A stretch of 64,000 nucleotides of DNA from Ampullaceana balthica (taxonomy: Eukaryota; Mollusca; Gastropoda; Lymnaeidae): assembly GCA_944989445.1 (NCBI GenBank), contig CALYLW010000169.1:449811-513810 (forward strand), written 5' to 3'. Shown here piece after piece: positions 36,808 to 49,952 of the stretch (within the stretch, counting starts at the first letter, position 1; each line of letters opens with the position of its first letter). The notes beneath the pieces were generated by a model, which saw only the letters and a list, made by a program, of their open reading frames with translations, was not told where the DNA came from and searched no databases. The position numbers were made by a program, and so were the translations under genes.

Positions 36808-37482
36808 CTAGGGGCAAGTACCCGGCTATGCCCGGGTTTAACAACAACAACAACAAAAACAACAGCAACAAAACAACAAAATCAAACAACAAAAACAAAA
36901 CAACATCAAACAACAACTACAACAACAACAAAGCAACAACAACAAAACAACAACTACAACAGCAACAACAACAGCAACAACGACAAAAACAACAACAGAA
37001 ACAGCAACAAAACAACAAAAACAAAACAACAACAAAATTAACAACAAAACAACAACAAAACAACTACAACAACAAAGCAACAACAACAAAACAACAACTA
37101 CAACAACAACAACAACAACAACAAAGCAACAACTACAACAACAAAAGCAACAACAACAAATCAACAACAATAGCAAAACAAATATTTTATGGCGATAGTT
37201 GCCTTCTTGTTAATCTTGACACCAAAATGTTTATTATTTTGCGTCATTATTTTACGTCTTAATTTTCAATAATTTTTATTTTATATAGCTCATATAAGGA
37301 AAAACTACATTTTGGGCCCCCGGCCCCCAGTATCTTATATATATGGAACGAAACCTGTTTAATAACCCTTCCGGTATAATTTTGTGTACGTGTACCAAAT
37401 TTCACGTTATTTGGTTGTCTGGATCTTGAGTTATTAGGGAACAGACAGACACCAGACAACAAATGCGTCTTATATATATAGA
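36808..37482 (-). mobile_element. Helitron-like non-autonomous copy H1, complete, about 675 bp
   Basis: On the minus strand the 5' end is TCTATATATATAAGACGCAT at 37482. The 3' end is hairpin CCCGGGCATAGCCGGG, nine bases, then CTAG at 36808. It is nearly identical to H2 outside the expanded (CAA)n/(TTG)n tract at 36837-37180, which accounts for most of the size difference. No Rep/helicase frame. The long poly-Gln/Asn and poly-Cys/Val frames come from the triplet tract. Confidence 0.78.
36837..37180. repeat. (CAA)n-rich tract inside H1
   Basis: About 340 bp of CAACAA and CAAAACAACAA words. The same tract is much shorter (36361-36510) in copy H2, so it has expanded or contracted between copies. 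Confidence 0.95.
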
Positions 37483-37505
37483 GATATGTATAGAGATATA
37501 TTATC

Positions 37506-37544
37506 ATATATATATTTACCCTCAATTATGTATGACTGACTCAC
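37506..37544. repeat. Right arm of the 39-bp perfect inverted repeat
   Basis: Exact reverse complement of 35152-35190. Sequence beyond the two arms is unrelated on the two sides, so the identity stops sharply. Confidence 0.92.
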
Positions 37545-38060
37545 GCCTAACGTTAAGGTACATCACACTGCTTTTTAAAAAAAATTTAAAATATAGACTT
37601 AAAAATCATAATCATTTTGGTTTCCAGATTAACATTAACCAAACAACACACGAACTTTTGACGTCAGCATTTGTGTTGTAAATAGTGCTGACTGACTCAA
37701 AGAGTTATTTTTTTGGTGCAGTAATTTGGTGCGCTGTTTTCTAAAATTAGTAGCGTCACGGACAGGACAGACGGGACGTGCAGTTAAAAAATCGTGTGGT
37801 GATTAGCACTGTAAAAAAAAATTATATAAATATTGTGTACATTTCAGGAATATTTCATATTTATCATACAAGAATATGTTACTTGGGCTTTTGACCACCA
37901 AAGGTCTAGATGCCCTACAACCCCTATTATAAAATACTTTGTGTACATTTCAGGAAAATTAATATTACGTATTTATTATACAAGGACAAGTTAGTTGGGC
38001 TTTTGGAAAAGGTGGGCGCAGTAGGCACCCTAAAAAAGTGGGCGCCGCAGCACAACCTAG
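37545..38060 (+). mobile_element. Helitron-like repeat (family E), plus orientation, CTAG end
   Basis: Inverse of 20065-20960. It carries TTGGTTTCCAGATTAACATT, TGGTGCAGTAATTTGGTGCG, TGTACATTTCAGGAATATTT and an end GGGCGCCGCAGCACAACCTAG at 38060, followed by T. A partial duplicate of the distal part (37838-37900 and 37925-38000) mirrors that of the minus-strand copies. Confidence 0.55.
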
Positions 38061-38410
38061 TATTTATATATTTAAATATATACAAGATTGGTTTGGGGCG
38101 AGGTCAGAGAGTTAATAAAAAATGTTCTAATATAGTTGAAACAATTATTTTATTCACTACATATTTCATCTGCCAAACAAAGAAGCTATTTATGTGCATC
38201 AAGATTATCGGTTTGCGCAGAGATGAATTTCCCTCACACTACCTCTCTGAAAACTTTGCAAAGCCTGATCAATACAATCCCGCCATTCTTATCGTCAGTA
38301 ACAAACATATCACCTAGTCAACACTTCATACTACACCAACACTCCCCCACCCGCCCTTCCCTGGACGCGATGCAACAAATGTCGGGCGATATGATACTTA
38401 TTGTCTATAT
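38061..38410. other. Non-coding stretch
   Basis: No repeat or gene recognised; the overlapping 107- and 135-codon plus frames have no recognisable domain. Confidence 0.5.
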
Positions 38411-38590
38411 CAGGGGTCTCCAAACTACGGCCCGTGAGGCCTTCTCATCCGGCCCCTGAAGACCTTTAATCTATAAAAAAAAATTAAAAACTATTTTTAC
38501 GTGTAGTTTACAACAAAACTGTGTGTAGTCGGCCCACAGACTGTTTGACAGTCAATGCGGCCCCCCGGCAGAAAAGTTTGGAGTTTATAC
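38411..38590. mobile_element. hAT-type MITE, right end damaged
   Basis: It starts CAGGGGTCTCCAAACTACGG and ends near GCAGAAAAGTTTGGAG, the inverted-repeat class CAGGGGTCTCCAAACT typical of hAT elements. Inside are GGCCCGTGAGGCC and GGCCCCCCGG words. The last bases of the right terminus and the target duplication are not clear. Confidence 0.65.
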
Positions 38591-38814
38591 AACCAAATGG
38601 CAACGTGTAAATTTCTACCATTAACCTGCATCTATAGTAGATTGTCCATCAGCGACTAAATTCAAGACAACGACATGAGAGTTGGGACGTATCAATGCCA
38701 AGTGACAGCGTTCGGTACAATATGTGCACTAAAGCAAATCAAAGATAAATCAACCCTTTCCGCGCCCGAATGCAAGCGGAAGAAGTAGGATTTATGTTTG
38801 TTCTCGCCAATGAA

Positions 38815-39221
38815 ACTAAAATTGTTTTTATTCTTAAGTCACTAGGGGGCCGGGGGCCAAAATGTAGTTTTTTTCTGATATGAGCTATATAAAACAGACT
38901 CATCATTAAATATATAACTTCCCGTGTAGGTAGGAGCATGAAACTTTGGGAAGTTGTTGAATACCCTCCCGCAATGGTAGAAGACAAAAAAATTAAATTA
39001 TCAGCTCGATAGGATCGCGGGAAGTGTGTCATGTTTTACTTTTCGCTTTTGTTTTTCTGCGGGACTAGGACAGACAGACATACAAGACGGTGAAATTAAT
39101 ATATTAATTATATCCATCATAATCCAGATTGAAATCAATTGGTGTTTTGAATTTGTGTTTCGCGGATTCTCAACGTAACTGAAATACTAATTTCCTCAGC
39201 GAAGCGGGGGTATTTTGCTAG
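38815..39221 (+). mobile_element. Helitron-like element, 3' end with hairpin and CTAG
   Basis: It contains one copy of the 165-bp type unit (GGGGGCCGGGGGCC, GGAGCATGAAACTTTGGG). It ends CTCAGCGAAGCGGGGG, then TATTTTG and CTAG at 39218-39221, followed by T. The GC-rich imperfect hairpin just before CTAG is the Helitron 3' signature. The 5' limit is not resolved. Confidence 0.65.
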
Positions 39222-40029
39222 TTTATAATACAAGGTTAATATTTAACAGCAATATTAAAGAAATTGTCTTAATAAATAGGTCATGGGACGGTGCGTTTCT
39301 GGGCATTTTTACCATTTCTCGGAACTCACGTGTCAAAGAGAAGGTAAACCACGCCATTATTTATATGTGCAAGTTAACAGATGTTTAGAAAAAAATAAAT
39401 TCTAATAATAGAAATGTTCACGCCTTCCGTTCCTCCGCTAATCCTGATGATTGTATTCAGCTGTTAACATGCTAATAGACGCACTACGATTGTATATGGA
39501 TAATAGAGTCCTTTGAGTCAAAGTCACACGTCCCGACCATGTGATCCCGTGTCAAGAGATGCACACGCCTAGTCCCTAGATTGACGGGCTGATACAAATC
39601 AATGTTAATGTAACTATTTTACACGTTCACGCCCCATGTCCTGCACATCATTACTTAATTTTTAGACTACGAAGAGTTCTAGACCAGTGCCGAGCATTGG
39701 TTTACGATACTATCCCCATGTATGCCTGCACAGGGTCAAAGGGTGTGTACATACTATATTGTACATGTAGCTAACAACGTGTGTTGATGGGCATACTTGA
39801 AGGCGTGTAAGCAAATATTTGTGTGTGTAAGTGAATAATGATACATAGTCGGACCTCTAGTGTCAATGCCTAAGTCAAAAAGGGCGTGGGGGGGGGGTGA
39901 CTTGAAAACGTATACCACCCTCTAATGTCTAATTGATAATGATAGTACTAAAGTTCATATACACACTGCATATTTCAAATTAAGCGTTTACTTGTCAGAT
40001 GTTTACTTTACACTCACGCCAAGAGTGTA
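39222..40029. other. Non-coding stretch
   Basis: Unique AT-rich DNA with a poly-G tract at about 39889. No gene recognised. Confidence 0.55.
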
Positions 40030-40500
40030 GTCACATTAAGTGTGTAGAGACGTCTTGTTTGTAGTAATGCTTAAAAGTGTAGAGTCGCTTAGTATGTAGT
40101 CACATTTACTGTGTAGAGACTCTTAGTATGTAGTTACATTTACTGTGTAGAGACGCATAGGCTTAGACTTAGTATGTAGTCACATTAACTGTGTAGAGAC
40201 GGTTAGTTTAGTATGTAGTCACGTTTACCGTGTAGAGACGCTTAGTATGTAGTCACATTAACTGTGTAGAGACGGTTAGTGTGTTAGTATGTAGTCACGT
40301 TTACCGTGTAGAGATGCTTAGTATGTAGTCACGTTTACCATGTAGAGACTTTAGACTTAAGTCAAATTTACTGTGTAGAGACGCTGTATGTAGTCAAATT
40401 TACAGTATAGAGACTTTAGACTTAAGTCAGATTTACCGTGTAGAGACGCTTAGTGTGTAGTCACGTTTACTGTGTAAAGACGTTTGGTGTGTAGTCACAA
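40030..40500. repeat. Minisatellite, about 34-36-bp irregular units, about 13 copies
   Basis: Units contain CTTAGTATGTAGTCACATTT and ACTGTGTAGAGACG. Lengths vary because of small TTAG-type insertions. It decays to the right. Confidence 0.88.
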
Positions 40501-41576
40501 TTACTTTGTTATAACACTTGACTGACTGATAACATTTTTTTAAAGCTTCGTTTGTAGTTATGCTGAGAATGTATAGTATAACACCTAGCGTATTTTAAGT
40601 GTAATGTTACGTGCTATATGTTGTATAGTACCTGGTGTATGAGCTGTGTTTAAATGACATTAACTGCTGAAAAAATAAGTTTTATGGCACCTAAAGTGTT
40701 TAACCCAAAAATGCACCACCAAGAAAACAAATCTCCAGAATTACGATGAAACTTGTGTTCTTTGAATTATTTTCTACATACCATGAAGTTACGTCACACA
40801 GAATTGGACTGCGTTAAAGCTTTCGAAATAAAATACAAGATACACAAACGAATTGTGTTATTTAAACAATACGTGTAAAGCTATATTAAGAGCTGTATAT
40901 GAGTACAACACCTAACATGTTAATGTACGCGCTACAAAAGATCTTGAGCGTGTGCACTGTCGTATATTTACCTCGACAAGTGTCGATAGAGTGGTACAGG
41001 GGAACGCAATTCCGACAATGTCAGCTGTAGATAAGACTGGTAATTAAGCGGAATGACCAAACAACACTACAACCGGTAGCATTAACTTTAACATAACATT
41101 AATATTGCGACTTCTTTCATTAAACCTCAAACGGTTTATCCGCAATCGAAGATGACCAAGGGTATTCGACTATCGTTGCTCTCCCCTATCAACAGCGAGA
41201 AAACTCATTTCGCCCAGACGACACAGCGTCAACCCCTGAATGCCGAGCATGTAATCGATTACTCGCTATTACCGTGACAACAATGCACAAAGCCTCTAAT
41301 ATAATAGCACTGACATGGTCGTTGTCTTTGTTGACTTTAAGCCATACGGGGAAACGCGGGAAGAGGAAAGGTGGACTGGAAGACGTTCACAATTCACAGT
41401 TACGAAGTTAGGGGCTATAAAGAGCAATGAAATGTTTCCTAAAGGTGTTTTTGTTTCTATATCGATTACACAATCCATCTTTAGGTTGTTAAATATTGTA
41501 AGGAAAGGGTCCCTCTATAAAGTATTACTTATAGTACTAATAGTTTGCTTAGTACTTAGTAATCATTACTATATAG
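40501..41576. other. Non-coding stretch
   Basis: No gene recognised. The 101-codon plus frame at 41315-41620 runs into the hAT-type terminus and lacks any known domain. Confidence 0.5.
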
Positions 41577-42389
41577 TAGGGCTGCGGAAATTAACGATTA
41601 ATTTCTCGATTTATCGTTAAAAGTTTTTAACGATTAAAATTTGTTTAGCGATTAATCGACCCACCACTTATAAATATACTGGAAGTCAAAAAGTAAAATA
41701 TTTCGGTCGATAAATATAAACTAATTTCCGAACGATTACACGAACATTTTGGTTTAAACTATTGACTAAGATGAATATTCAAAATGTTGATAAAGGGTAG
41801 TGTGTCCATTGAGAGAAATCTTTGACTACCATGCAATGTTCCCTATAACTATAAGTCTAAGCTTCGTTGGTCCATGTTAAAAGTTTTTTTTTAAAAACTC
41901 GTGTGTACTCGTGTGCAAAGTTGCACAACGTCCATTGTTTGTGCAATATTTTACAAAATTTGCTGCGTGGCGTCGGTCAAATATGCTGCTTAAAGGGAAC
42001 ATTGCTACCCTGGTTCTAACACTTCACTTACATATCACCCGCAAACCAAACATCCACTACAGTATCAGAAAGTTCAGCTGAGACAATCTAAAGCAATGTG
42101 AACAATTGTTTAGCTCGGCTGGTTATATTGTCGATAAGACTCGCTCATCACTTGAACGAAATAATGTTAATACACTTGTCTGTTTGCTTTGTTGGTTAAA
42201 AGTTGTCAGTTAAAGTCGACATTCCAGTGTTATTTCTATTATCGACAAGTATTTTAATAAATATTACTTATGACACCAAAAATGTCAATTTTTGGCTTTA
42301 ATCGAAATTAACGATTATTTATTTGTTAATTTTTCAAAAGTTAACGATTAAATTAATTTAAAATAATCAATTAATCGTTAACAGACCTA
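41577..42389 (+). mobile_element. hAT-type element (family A), full 813-bp copy with target duplication
   Basis: It begins TAGGGCTGCGGAAATTAACG and ends AATCGTTAACAGACCTA. The perfect 8-bp direct repeat CTATATAG flanks it at 41569-41576 and 42390-42397. Subterminal regions are rich in ATTAATCG/CGATTAAT. A second element lies inside at 41834-42004, with ends CAATGTTCCC and AAAGGGAACATTG. There is no transposase frame, so it depends on another source for movement. Confidence 0.85.
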
Positions 42390-42605
42390 CTATATAGTAA
42401 TAACTATATTTGAGAAGTCAGATAGCTCTTAGTATATTATTAGTATTAGTAATAAATTACAAGAAAATACGAACCTCAATATTGATCATTGGTAGGTGGT
42501 TCGTCTTTATGACCAACAAACAATATGATCCGATGAGCTAACACCACGTCTACCCCCCCCCCAAACCTCTCACCGAGGCACATAAAACCATACCTTTATT
42601 ATTTT

Positions 42606-42783
42606 TAGGGGTGTATCGAATTTTTTCCAAATCCGGCCAGATTTATGAAGTAAAATCCGACCGGAGTCCGGTTTATAAAATTGGCCGGATTCGCGGGAGC
42701 CATTATTAATATATTTGGGCTCTACCGACCAGCCGGATTTATTAAATGAAATCCTGCCGGAGACGAAATCCGGTACACCCCTA
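42606..42783. mobile_element. hAT-type MITE (family B), 178 bp
   Basis: It starts TAGGGGTGTATCGAATTTTT and ends ATCCGGTACACCCCTA. The direct repeat ATTATTTTT flanks both sides (42597-42605 and 42784-42792). Internal CCGGATT/AATCCGG words match 18183-18399. Confidence 0.8.
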
Positions 42784-42792
42784 ATTATTTTT

Positions 42793-45700
42793 ATCTTCAA
42801 TTCGTCAATATAAAGCGGCCTAATTATTAAGTCATAGGAACAATGGAAATCAACACACTGATTTATTACCGTAGCCGCTAGATGGGGTCTTGACGTGTGA
42901 TATCACCATGTGACAAGTGTGTTGGCTCGTGTCAACTGTGCTTGTTGTACACAATGTTTCTTGTCTGACAGTTTCGTGGTTTGTCTCATAGGCGTGTCAG
43001 CTGTACCTGGGTGTGTTGGATGACCTACACGTGTGTGTTGTATGTAATAAATAATTTTTTTACGCCTCGTATATTTATTTAACTCCGCCAAGCCGTGAAA
43101 ACACGGTTAAAATGTATGTTAAACACCCAGATTACCGCGACTCCTCGCTTAAATTCAAAGCAATAATAGACCAACAGCTCTTTTAAACGTTAAACTAACT
43201 TAACTCGGAGATTCACAAGGGATTAAATAGGTAGTCTTTCAAATGGGATGGGTGCTAATATGACTGACTCCAGTTGTCCCTTGACTTAAAGGCTAAGGAT
43301 CAAGACATTTCCAACCAATAACGCCCGACGTTCGTTTGTTTGGGCCCACCGGTACTAAATCAATGTATATAGGACTAGCACTTGCTAAATGGGGAAAGAG
43401 TCTCGCTTTTATATGGACCCCACACTAGGTAGCCTCATCTAGGAACACTTAACGAGAACATGAACAAGGCCTGCAATACATTTAAATCTACTTTCGTGTT
43501 GAGCCGGATGGTGTTTCAACATATGAAATCTAGACACATCTCAGATATAAGTTGCTGTTTCTTTTTAAATGTCATTCAGGTTTAGGCTATTACTTTTCGC
43601 CACCTTAAGAATCCATGACATCATCAGTTGACTTTATGCGACAACTAGGACTAAGTTAAGAATTATATAGGCCTACCGATTCATCCCATTAGTGAAGGTC
43701 AATGGTAATAATATTTAATACCAGATTCTGATAGCAGTTTTTTTGTTTTTAAATAGACTTAGACTCTTGGGATAACAGTGACACTGGTGGATAGAAATAT
43801 AATCATAACGAGTCACGCAATAAGTTGTGTGAATTCTTAAAGTTTAAGAAATAAAGACTACAACAACAAGACAGTATTTTACCATTAAAAAGTTACTAAC
43901 ACTTATACTTAGATACAAAGAAATTTATTTTTAAATAGTCGAGCATATCTCAAAACAAAATTATGTTTAAGGTGGTCTCTAAAAGCTACTAACTAGTTGT
44001 GCCCCTTTCGTTTTGATACGAAGCTTATTCATAATAATGATAGCCAGTTAAAATAGAGAAACTGAAGAACACACGGGAGGAGTAACAATGAGCATGGTCG
44101 GATGATATCTGAATGCGAAAGCAGCCTATCGCTGACAGGTTATAATACCCCATGTAGCTTAGAATCTGCATCTAAGAACACCACGTTTATTTAAACCACT
44201 GATTCAATGTAAAAGAACTAATACTACCGTATAAACGAACTATTAGTAAAAGAAGATTATAAGGAGAGGGGAAAAAAAGCAGGAAAGAAAAGAAATAAAA
44301 ACAATGACAAACCCATTCATTGAACGTAAACTATCCCACACCAGCCGAAAGAAAACAGGCCTCTCTCTCGCACGGTGCACACACAACAAGCCTGGCTCTC
44401 TCTTCTCTGTCTCGCTCGGAGCCCAGCAAGCGAAACGACAAACCACGCTCTTTCAGGTCCGCGATACACGATCCGCCGTGCCCTCCCCATTCTCCCCTGG
44501 TCTACGTGTTCCCAACACGGCTGACACCGTGGGCAAGCGATTACAAAGTTGCTCTAAAACCGGTCCAAGCAGCTGGCCTTGTTAAAACTGTACACGGGTA
44601 GTTGTACTTCTGTTAAACGACAACGCTCCCTCAGTCACGGCAATAAAACCTGAAGTCGGTAAAGCGGTGTATGGGTGTGTGGCGGGGTATGACGTCAGCA
44701 GGTGTTATATTTTGTGGTTTTGTTTTGTTTTTTTATCATCCAAAGATCAAGAGGGTTATTTCCCAACCGTAAACAAACAAAGCTATGGGTCATATACATG
44801 TCCTTATTGACAGTGGTTGTGACACAATTACTGATAACATAATTAAGATGGTTTCAAAGTTTTCAATAAACGAAGAGCTTACTTATTATTATTGTCGAAT
44901 CGTTTACTTCAATTTCATAAAAATTCCAGAGATTTGTTTTGTTCCTTGTGGATATGGGAGGTGGGTGTGACTCTAGCTTTGAGAGTCTAAGTCTAAGCAC
45001 AACAGTCTCCATCCCTAGCCTGTATTCTAAGCACAGATGGCGCACGGGGCACATCTCATTAATCGGAAGGTCAAGTTGGAGAAACGGGGAGAAAGCTCTC
45101 GCGCTCTTTACCCATTAAAAGATTTCTCGTTAACCGCCGCGTGGAAACAATAACACGATTATTTCCGAGCTTTAAACAAGCTATCATTTTAAAGCGAGGG
45201 CTCTCTTTCCACGTTGTACCGTGCTATCTTCTCGCTGTGTGTCATGTACTTGTCTTTGGACATAACTTAAATGCAACGCTTTACTCAGATTACCAGGGGC
45301 AGAGTCTAACAACATCAACATGAGGTTTTGTCCAGAGGAAGAAGAATTTAATGGGGACAAGGATTATTGTATCTTGGAGGGCTTGATAGATGGTTCTATA
45401 GTCCATTGGTGAATAGTATCCCACAAAAGAAATGGGAACAATCATAATCAGTTAAATGAACAGCTTTTTTTAAAAAAAATCTCTAAAGTTATATATTGTA
45501 TTATTTAAGAGGAAATATTGTTGGCACGTAATCTTTCAGAATTAAAATACATCTTCCCGCCTCCTCCACACCCGCTGTCTGCAGCGTGTGTACATTGTAC
45601 ACACATGCCAATTAATGACATCCAGCGGTCACTTGACACAGACACAAACTGTTCACGTGGCCTATCTCTTGGCGTAAGTGGTCCCCTGGCTATCTGGTTG

Positions 45701-46255
45701 GTATCGGCTGCTGGTTTACGACTCTGACTGGAGCAGCCGGCGATCATCAGACCAGGAAGAAAACCGGTTGGTCAGCTGTCTGCGGTGTGGATAATCCCCG
45801 GTGGTCCTTGATCAGTTAGAGGCATGAGTAGCCCTCAAGTGACCTTAATCTGAGTGTACCGTTGTATTTAATTTGTATTATTTGTAATCCATTCTTTTGC
45901 AACTGGGCCATACCAATTGACCACTGAGACCATCTGCACCAGCGACCGCTCGTATTTACAAAAGCCATGACGTGAAATGTATGCATTCTCACAATACATC
46001 GCCTCTCACTGCCCTCATACAAATCCTCAAAGAGCAATCAAATGAAATAACATTGTTATCGACCAGCATTTCAAATTTACAAACAACGCAAACGCCATTA
46101 TAAAATTGATTTGAGTGTAGAGTTAATTCTTAACATGTAAAAAGGATTAGCGGTAATATACGACAGGTCTCTCGTTCAGAACAAATCCTACAGTATTTCA
46201 ACAGCCTATTCCCCAGCCCACACGCACATACGATAAATCGTCAATGTGTGTGAAT
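42793..46255. other. Non-coding stretch, no gene recognised
   Basis: Mostly unique DNA. Positions 44300-44620 and 45510-45750 are more GC- and CpG-rich and are open in overlapping frames on the same strand (44304-44585 and 44320-44601) or on both strands (45518-45727 plus and 45505-45747 minus), but I see no domain. They could be 5' UTR exons or regulatory DNA of the downstream RERE-like gene; that is speculative. Confidence 0.45.
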
Positions 46256-46538
46256 TAAGGCTGGTACTGAATATTATTTTTAAAATTGCTCGAAAAATCT
46301 GGAAAAAATTTAATCGATTAATCGAAAATTTCGGTTAATTATATTTTTTATAACGCATATATAGATCCCGTTAAGTTGCGATTCATTATTTCGCGAAATC
46401 GGTTAAGTCGCGGGAATTCCATGGCTCCCAAATTTTGTGAGGTAACACAGCAATTCGTTCTGAAATAAGAAAGAAAAAACCTTTTTCTTTACGTATGCAC
46501 GTCTAAATAAATAATAATGATAAGAGGGAAAAGTATGT

Positions 46539-46741
<203 letters not shown>

Positions 46742-46769
46742 TTAATAAATAGGCACAAAATATTAGAAA

Positions 46770-47355
46770 CTAGCAAAATACCTACGCTTTACAGCGGAAA
46801 ATTAGGATTTCAGTTAGCGTTAAGAACACGAGAAAAACCAATTCAAAACACAAATTTCAATCTGGAACATGATGAGTCAAATTGTTTGTCAATATTTGTC
46901 AAGGTCGTGTTGTCGTGTAAAATCTAAAGGGGAACAAAATCATATTAAGGGCCTCCGTGGAAAATGGGTGCAGGATGTGCATATCTCATACGACTTGAAG
47001 ATTTCAATCTAGGTCATTATGAATATACATGTCTATATTTATTTAAATTATTTAAAATCTAATGGGAAATAAAGCTTTAAAATTTTAGTTAAAAAAATTA
47101 TTTGGGCCCCAGCCCTAAAGTTACAGATGTTAGGAGTTCATTACCCTGTAGAATTATTTTTTTTTATATATCAAAGTTGGTCAATAAATCATCCATATAC
47201 CCAGTAGTCACAGTTAAAATACCTTATATGTACCTCATGTTTAAAAATGGCATTACGGGCCCCCAGCCCCTATTAACTTTTAATGAATCTTAGCAGGAGC
47301 GTATTCAAAAACTTCCCTTGCCAAAGTTTATTGGCAGTGGAATGAATAAAAAATA
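46770..47355 (-). mobile_element. Helitron-like element, minus orientation
   Basis: On the minus strand it ends CGCTGTAAAGCG (4-bp stem), then TAGGTATTTTG and CTAG at 46770, followed by T, like the plus copy ending at 39221 (TATTTTGCTAG). Upstream are GGGGCTGGGGGCCCG and AACTTTGGCAAGGGAAG, degenerate matches to the 165-bp unit. Confidence 0.65.
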
Positions 47356-47576
47356 CTATTTTTAAGGCTTAAACAAACTAAAATAAGTGCCCGATGGGCT
47401 CTATCGGTATAAGATGTAACGTTTAAAACAATAGTTTATTTCAATCTGGATAATGATGGATATATGTAAGATATTTTCTAACATTTTAATCGAATTTTAA
47501 TCGATCACATTAATTTTAATTGATTAAAATTGTTAACGATTAATCAATTAATTAGTCGTTAATTTCCGCAGCCCTG

Positions 47577-48984
47577 GTGTGAGTGAATATATGCAGCATT
47601 AACAAAATACTGCATGAAGACAAATTTTGTTTTTATCGTAATTTCTCTTGGGGAAAAATTGCGTTTATATATTTGATATGTCCGTCCTGCCTGTTCGAGC
47701 CTTGAACAACAACTCCTCCTGAGCCATACCAGATAGAGGGTTCGGGTCAGTTGCAAATATGTTAATGAGGTCTTAAGGATGGGCACGGGCCACAAAAAAT
47801 CCCGAAAAGGTTTACTGGATTTCCTGGAAAATCAATACACAAAAAAAACGAAAAAATATCAATACTTCGTCAATATCTCGCCAACCATAATAGCAATCGG
47901 GTTGAAACAAACGCCAAACGATAGCTACTAATATTTAGAACAATGTCGGAGAAGAATTTTTTGAAAAATTTCGACTCCCGTAATTTTAGCAGCAATTTGT
48001 AGATAGCAATTTCTTTGTTTTCTTTCAGAATTATTTATTTGAAATGACTTTTAATGTAATCTAGAATGATTTCCCTTGAATAAAAAAAGTCGGAAATTCT
48101 TTGTTGGAAATTGAGTTTAAATGCTCATTCGAGTATTTATTACTTGTTTGGTTTAAACGTCGCACAAAAAATCGGTACAGAATAGATGTAAAGTTTTTCA
48201 AAAACTATAACAATACCCTTATTATATAGCATGTAATGACTTTGAAAGGCATGCTAGTGCCATTTTTAATTTAAAAATAATAAATTGTATGGTTGGCTTT
48301 TAAAATAATAAAATAATGTTTTTTAAAAGAGCGTTAGAAATGTAACAATTTATTGTCAATTTATTTTTTTAATTTGTTATTATTTTTTTGTATAACACAA
48401 TGAAAAAAAGGAGGAAATCTGAGACACAGCGTAAGGCACATGGCGGGGTGAAATGTGTCGGTTTTGTATACAGGTTAAACGAGCACAAATAAACACACAC
48501 CCACAACCTACAACACGCATCGTTTCCAACTTTCATCCACACCAACCGCTTGTTCCATTCAAGTCAGTGTCTCCTTTGTGGTCAAGTGTAGCCTGGGTCA
48601 AGTCATGTCGTGCTCGGAGTGTCCAGCGGAAACACTGACCTGACATCTCCCTCACGTTCAACCCTTAACATCACAATACAAGAGGGTGCTGTTTTTTTTT
48701 AAAGAGAGAAAATGAGTGTGTGTGTGTGGGGGGGGGTGCGAACTTTGGCGTTCTTAGTCTGAGTCTCTAAGCAAAACTTGAATAATTTCAGGTGTTGACC
48801 AGTCATCGTGTGGGAGAATTCCCAGGTCGGAAACCGCACTGTGCTGTAATGACTTTTTCCGGTAGTGGACGTACTTAGTCAAAAGTGTGTTCAACATAAG
48901 GCCTAGGCCTAACGTTTGGGAAATTTAGATCCATCGACTGCGTTTTCACTCATTAATCAAATATTAACTATTAGAGAAAATCCG
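47577..48984. other. Non-coding AT-rich stretch
   Basis: No gene recognised. A (GT)n-G10 tract lies at about 48717-48737. Confidence 0.55.
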
Positions 48985-49312
48985 CTAAACGGAGACTAGC
49001 AGTAGTAGTCCCACACTGGATCAAACAGTAACGACGGCAAAACGGCGGCTAGCAGTAGTAGCCCCACACTGGAAAAACAGTAACGGCGGCAAGCAGTAGT
49101 AGCCCCACACTGGACCAAACAGTAACGGCGGCAAACGGTGGCTAGCAGTAGTAGCCCCACACTGGACCAAACAGTAACGGCGGCAAAACGGTGACTAGCA
49201 GTAGTAGCCCCACACTGGACCAAACAGTAACGGCGGCAAAACGATCCGCTAAACAGAGGCTAGCAGTAGTAGCCCCACACTGGACCAAACAGTAACGGCG
49301 GCAAAACGTGAA
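48985..49312. repeat. Minisatellite, about 51-bp unit, about 6 copies
   Basis: Units contain GGCTAGCAGTAGTAGCCCCA, CACTGGACCAAACAGTAACG and GCGGCAAAACG. The unit is unusually GC-rich for the window. Open frames across it on the minus strand are by-products. Confidence 0.93.
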
Positions 49313-49590
49313 CTTTACATTTGATAAAACTATTGATATCAACAGAACATAGGTGACGGGCAAATCGCTTCAATCGTAAGGTTTTCTACATGGCTAGGAC
49401 AATTTATATTCTGATATTAGAATATTTCCTCTAGTTAACAAAAAAACAAGTCATTTATTTAGAGTTTAATTTAAAGGGGAAAAGTTGCTCTCTAAAACTG
49501 AAGAGATCTGGAAATTAAAGTACATACGTATTTAAGAGATAATCGCATTTGTAAATGTTTTGATTATGATTTTTTTCTTAAAATAACTAA

Positions 49591-49855
49591 TCTATGCCAT
49601 TAGCAGCCTTTAAATGGCTGATGTTTGCTGGGACACACATGACATTTAAAAGAAGATCTATGCCATTAGCAGCCTTTAAATGGCTGATGTTTGCTGGGAC
49701 ACACATGACATTTAAAAGAAGATCTATGGCATTAGCAGTCTTTCAATGGTTGATGTTTGCTGGGGGACACACATGACATTTAAAAGAAGATCTATGCCAT
49801 TAGCAGCCTTTCGATGGTTGATGTTTGCTGGGGGACACACATGACATTTAACACA
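49591..49855. repeat. Minisatellite, 66-67-bp unit, 4 copies
   Basis: Units contain TCTATGCCATTAGCAGCCTT and GTTTGCTGGGACACACATG. The first two copies are identical and the last two carry a T-for-A change and one extra G. Confidence 0.95.
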
Positions 49856-49952
49856 AGATTTTTTAAAAATGAATTTCTTCAACATACGTCTAAATATTAA
49901 TTACATTTTTTATTAGTAATTGCTAATAAATATTAATTATAACTATTAATTT

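Noticed and set aside
36828..37262. Poly-Gln/Asn frame and opposite poly-Cys/Val frame
   Set aside because: Translation of the (CAA)n tract inside a Helitron-like element.
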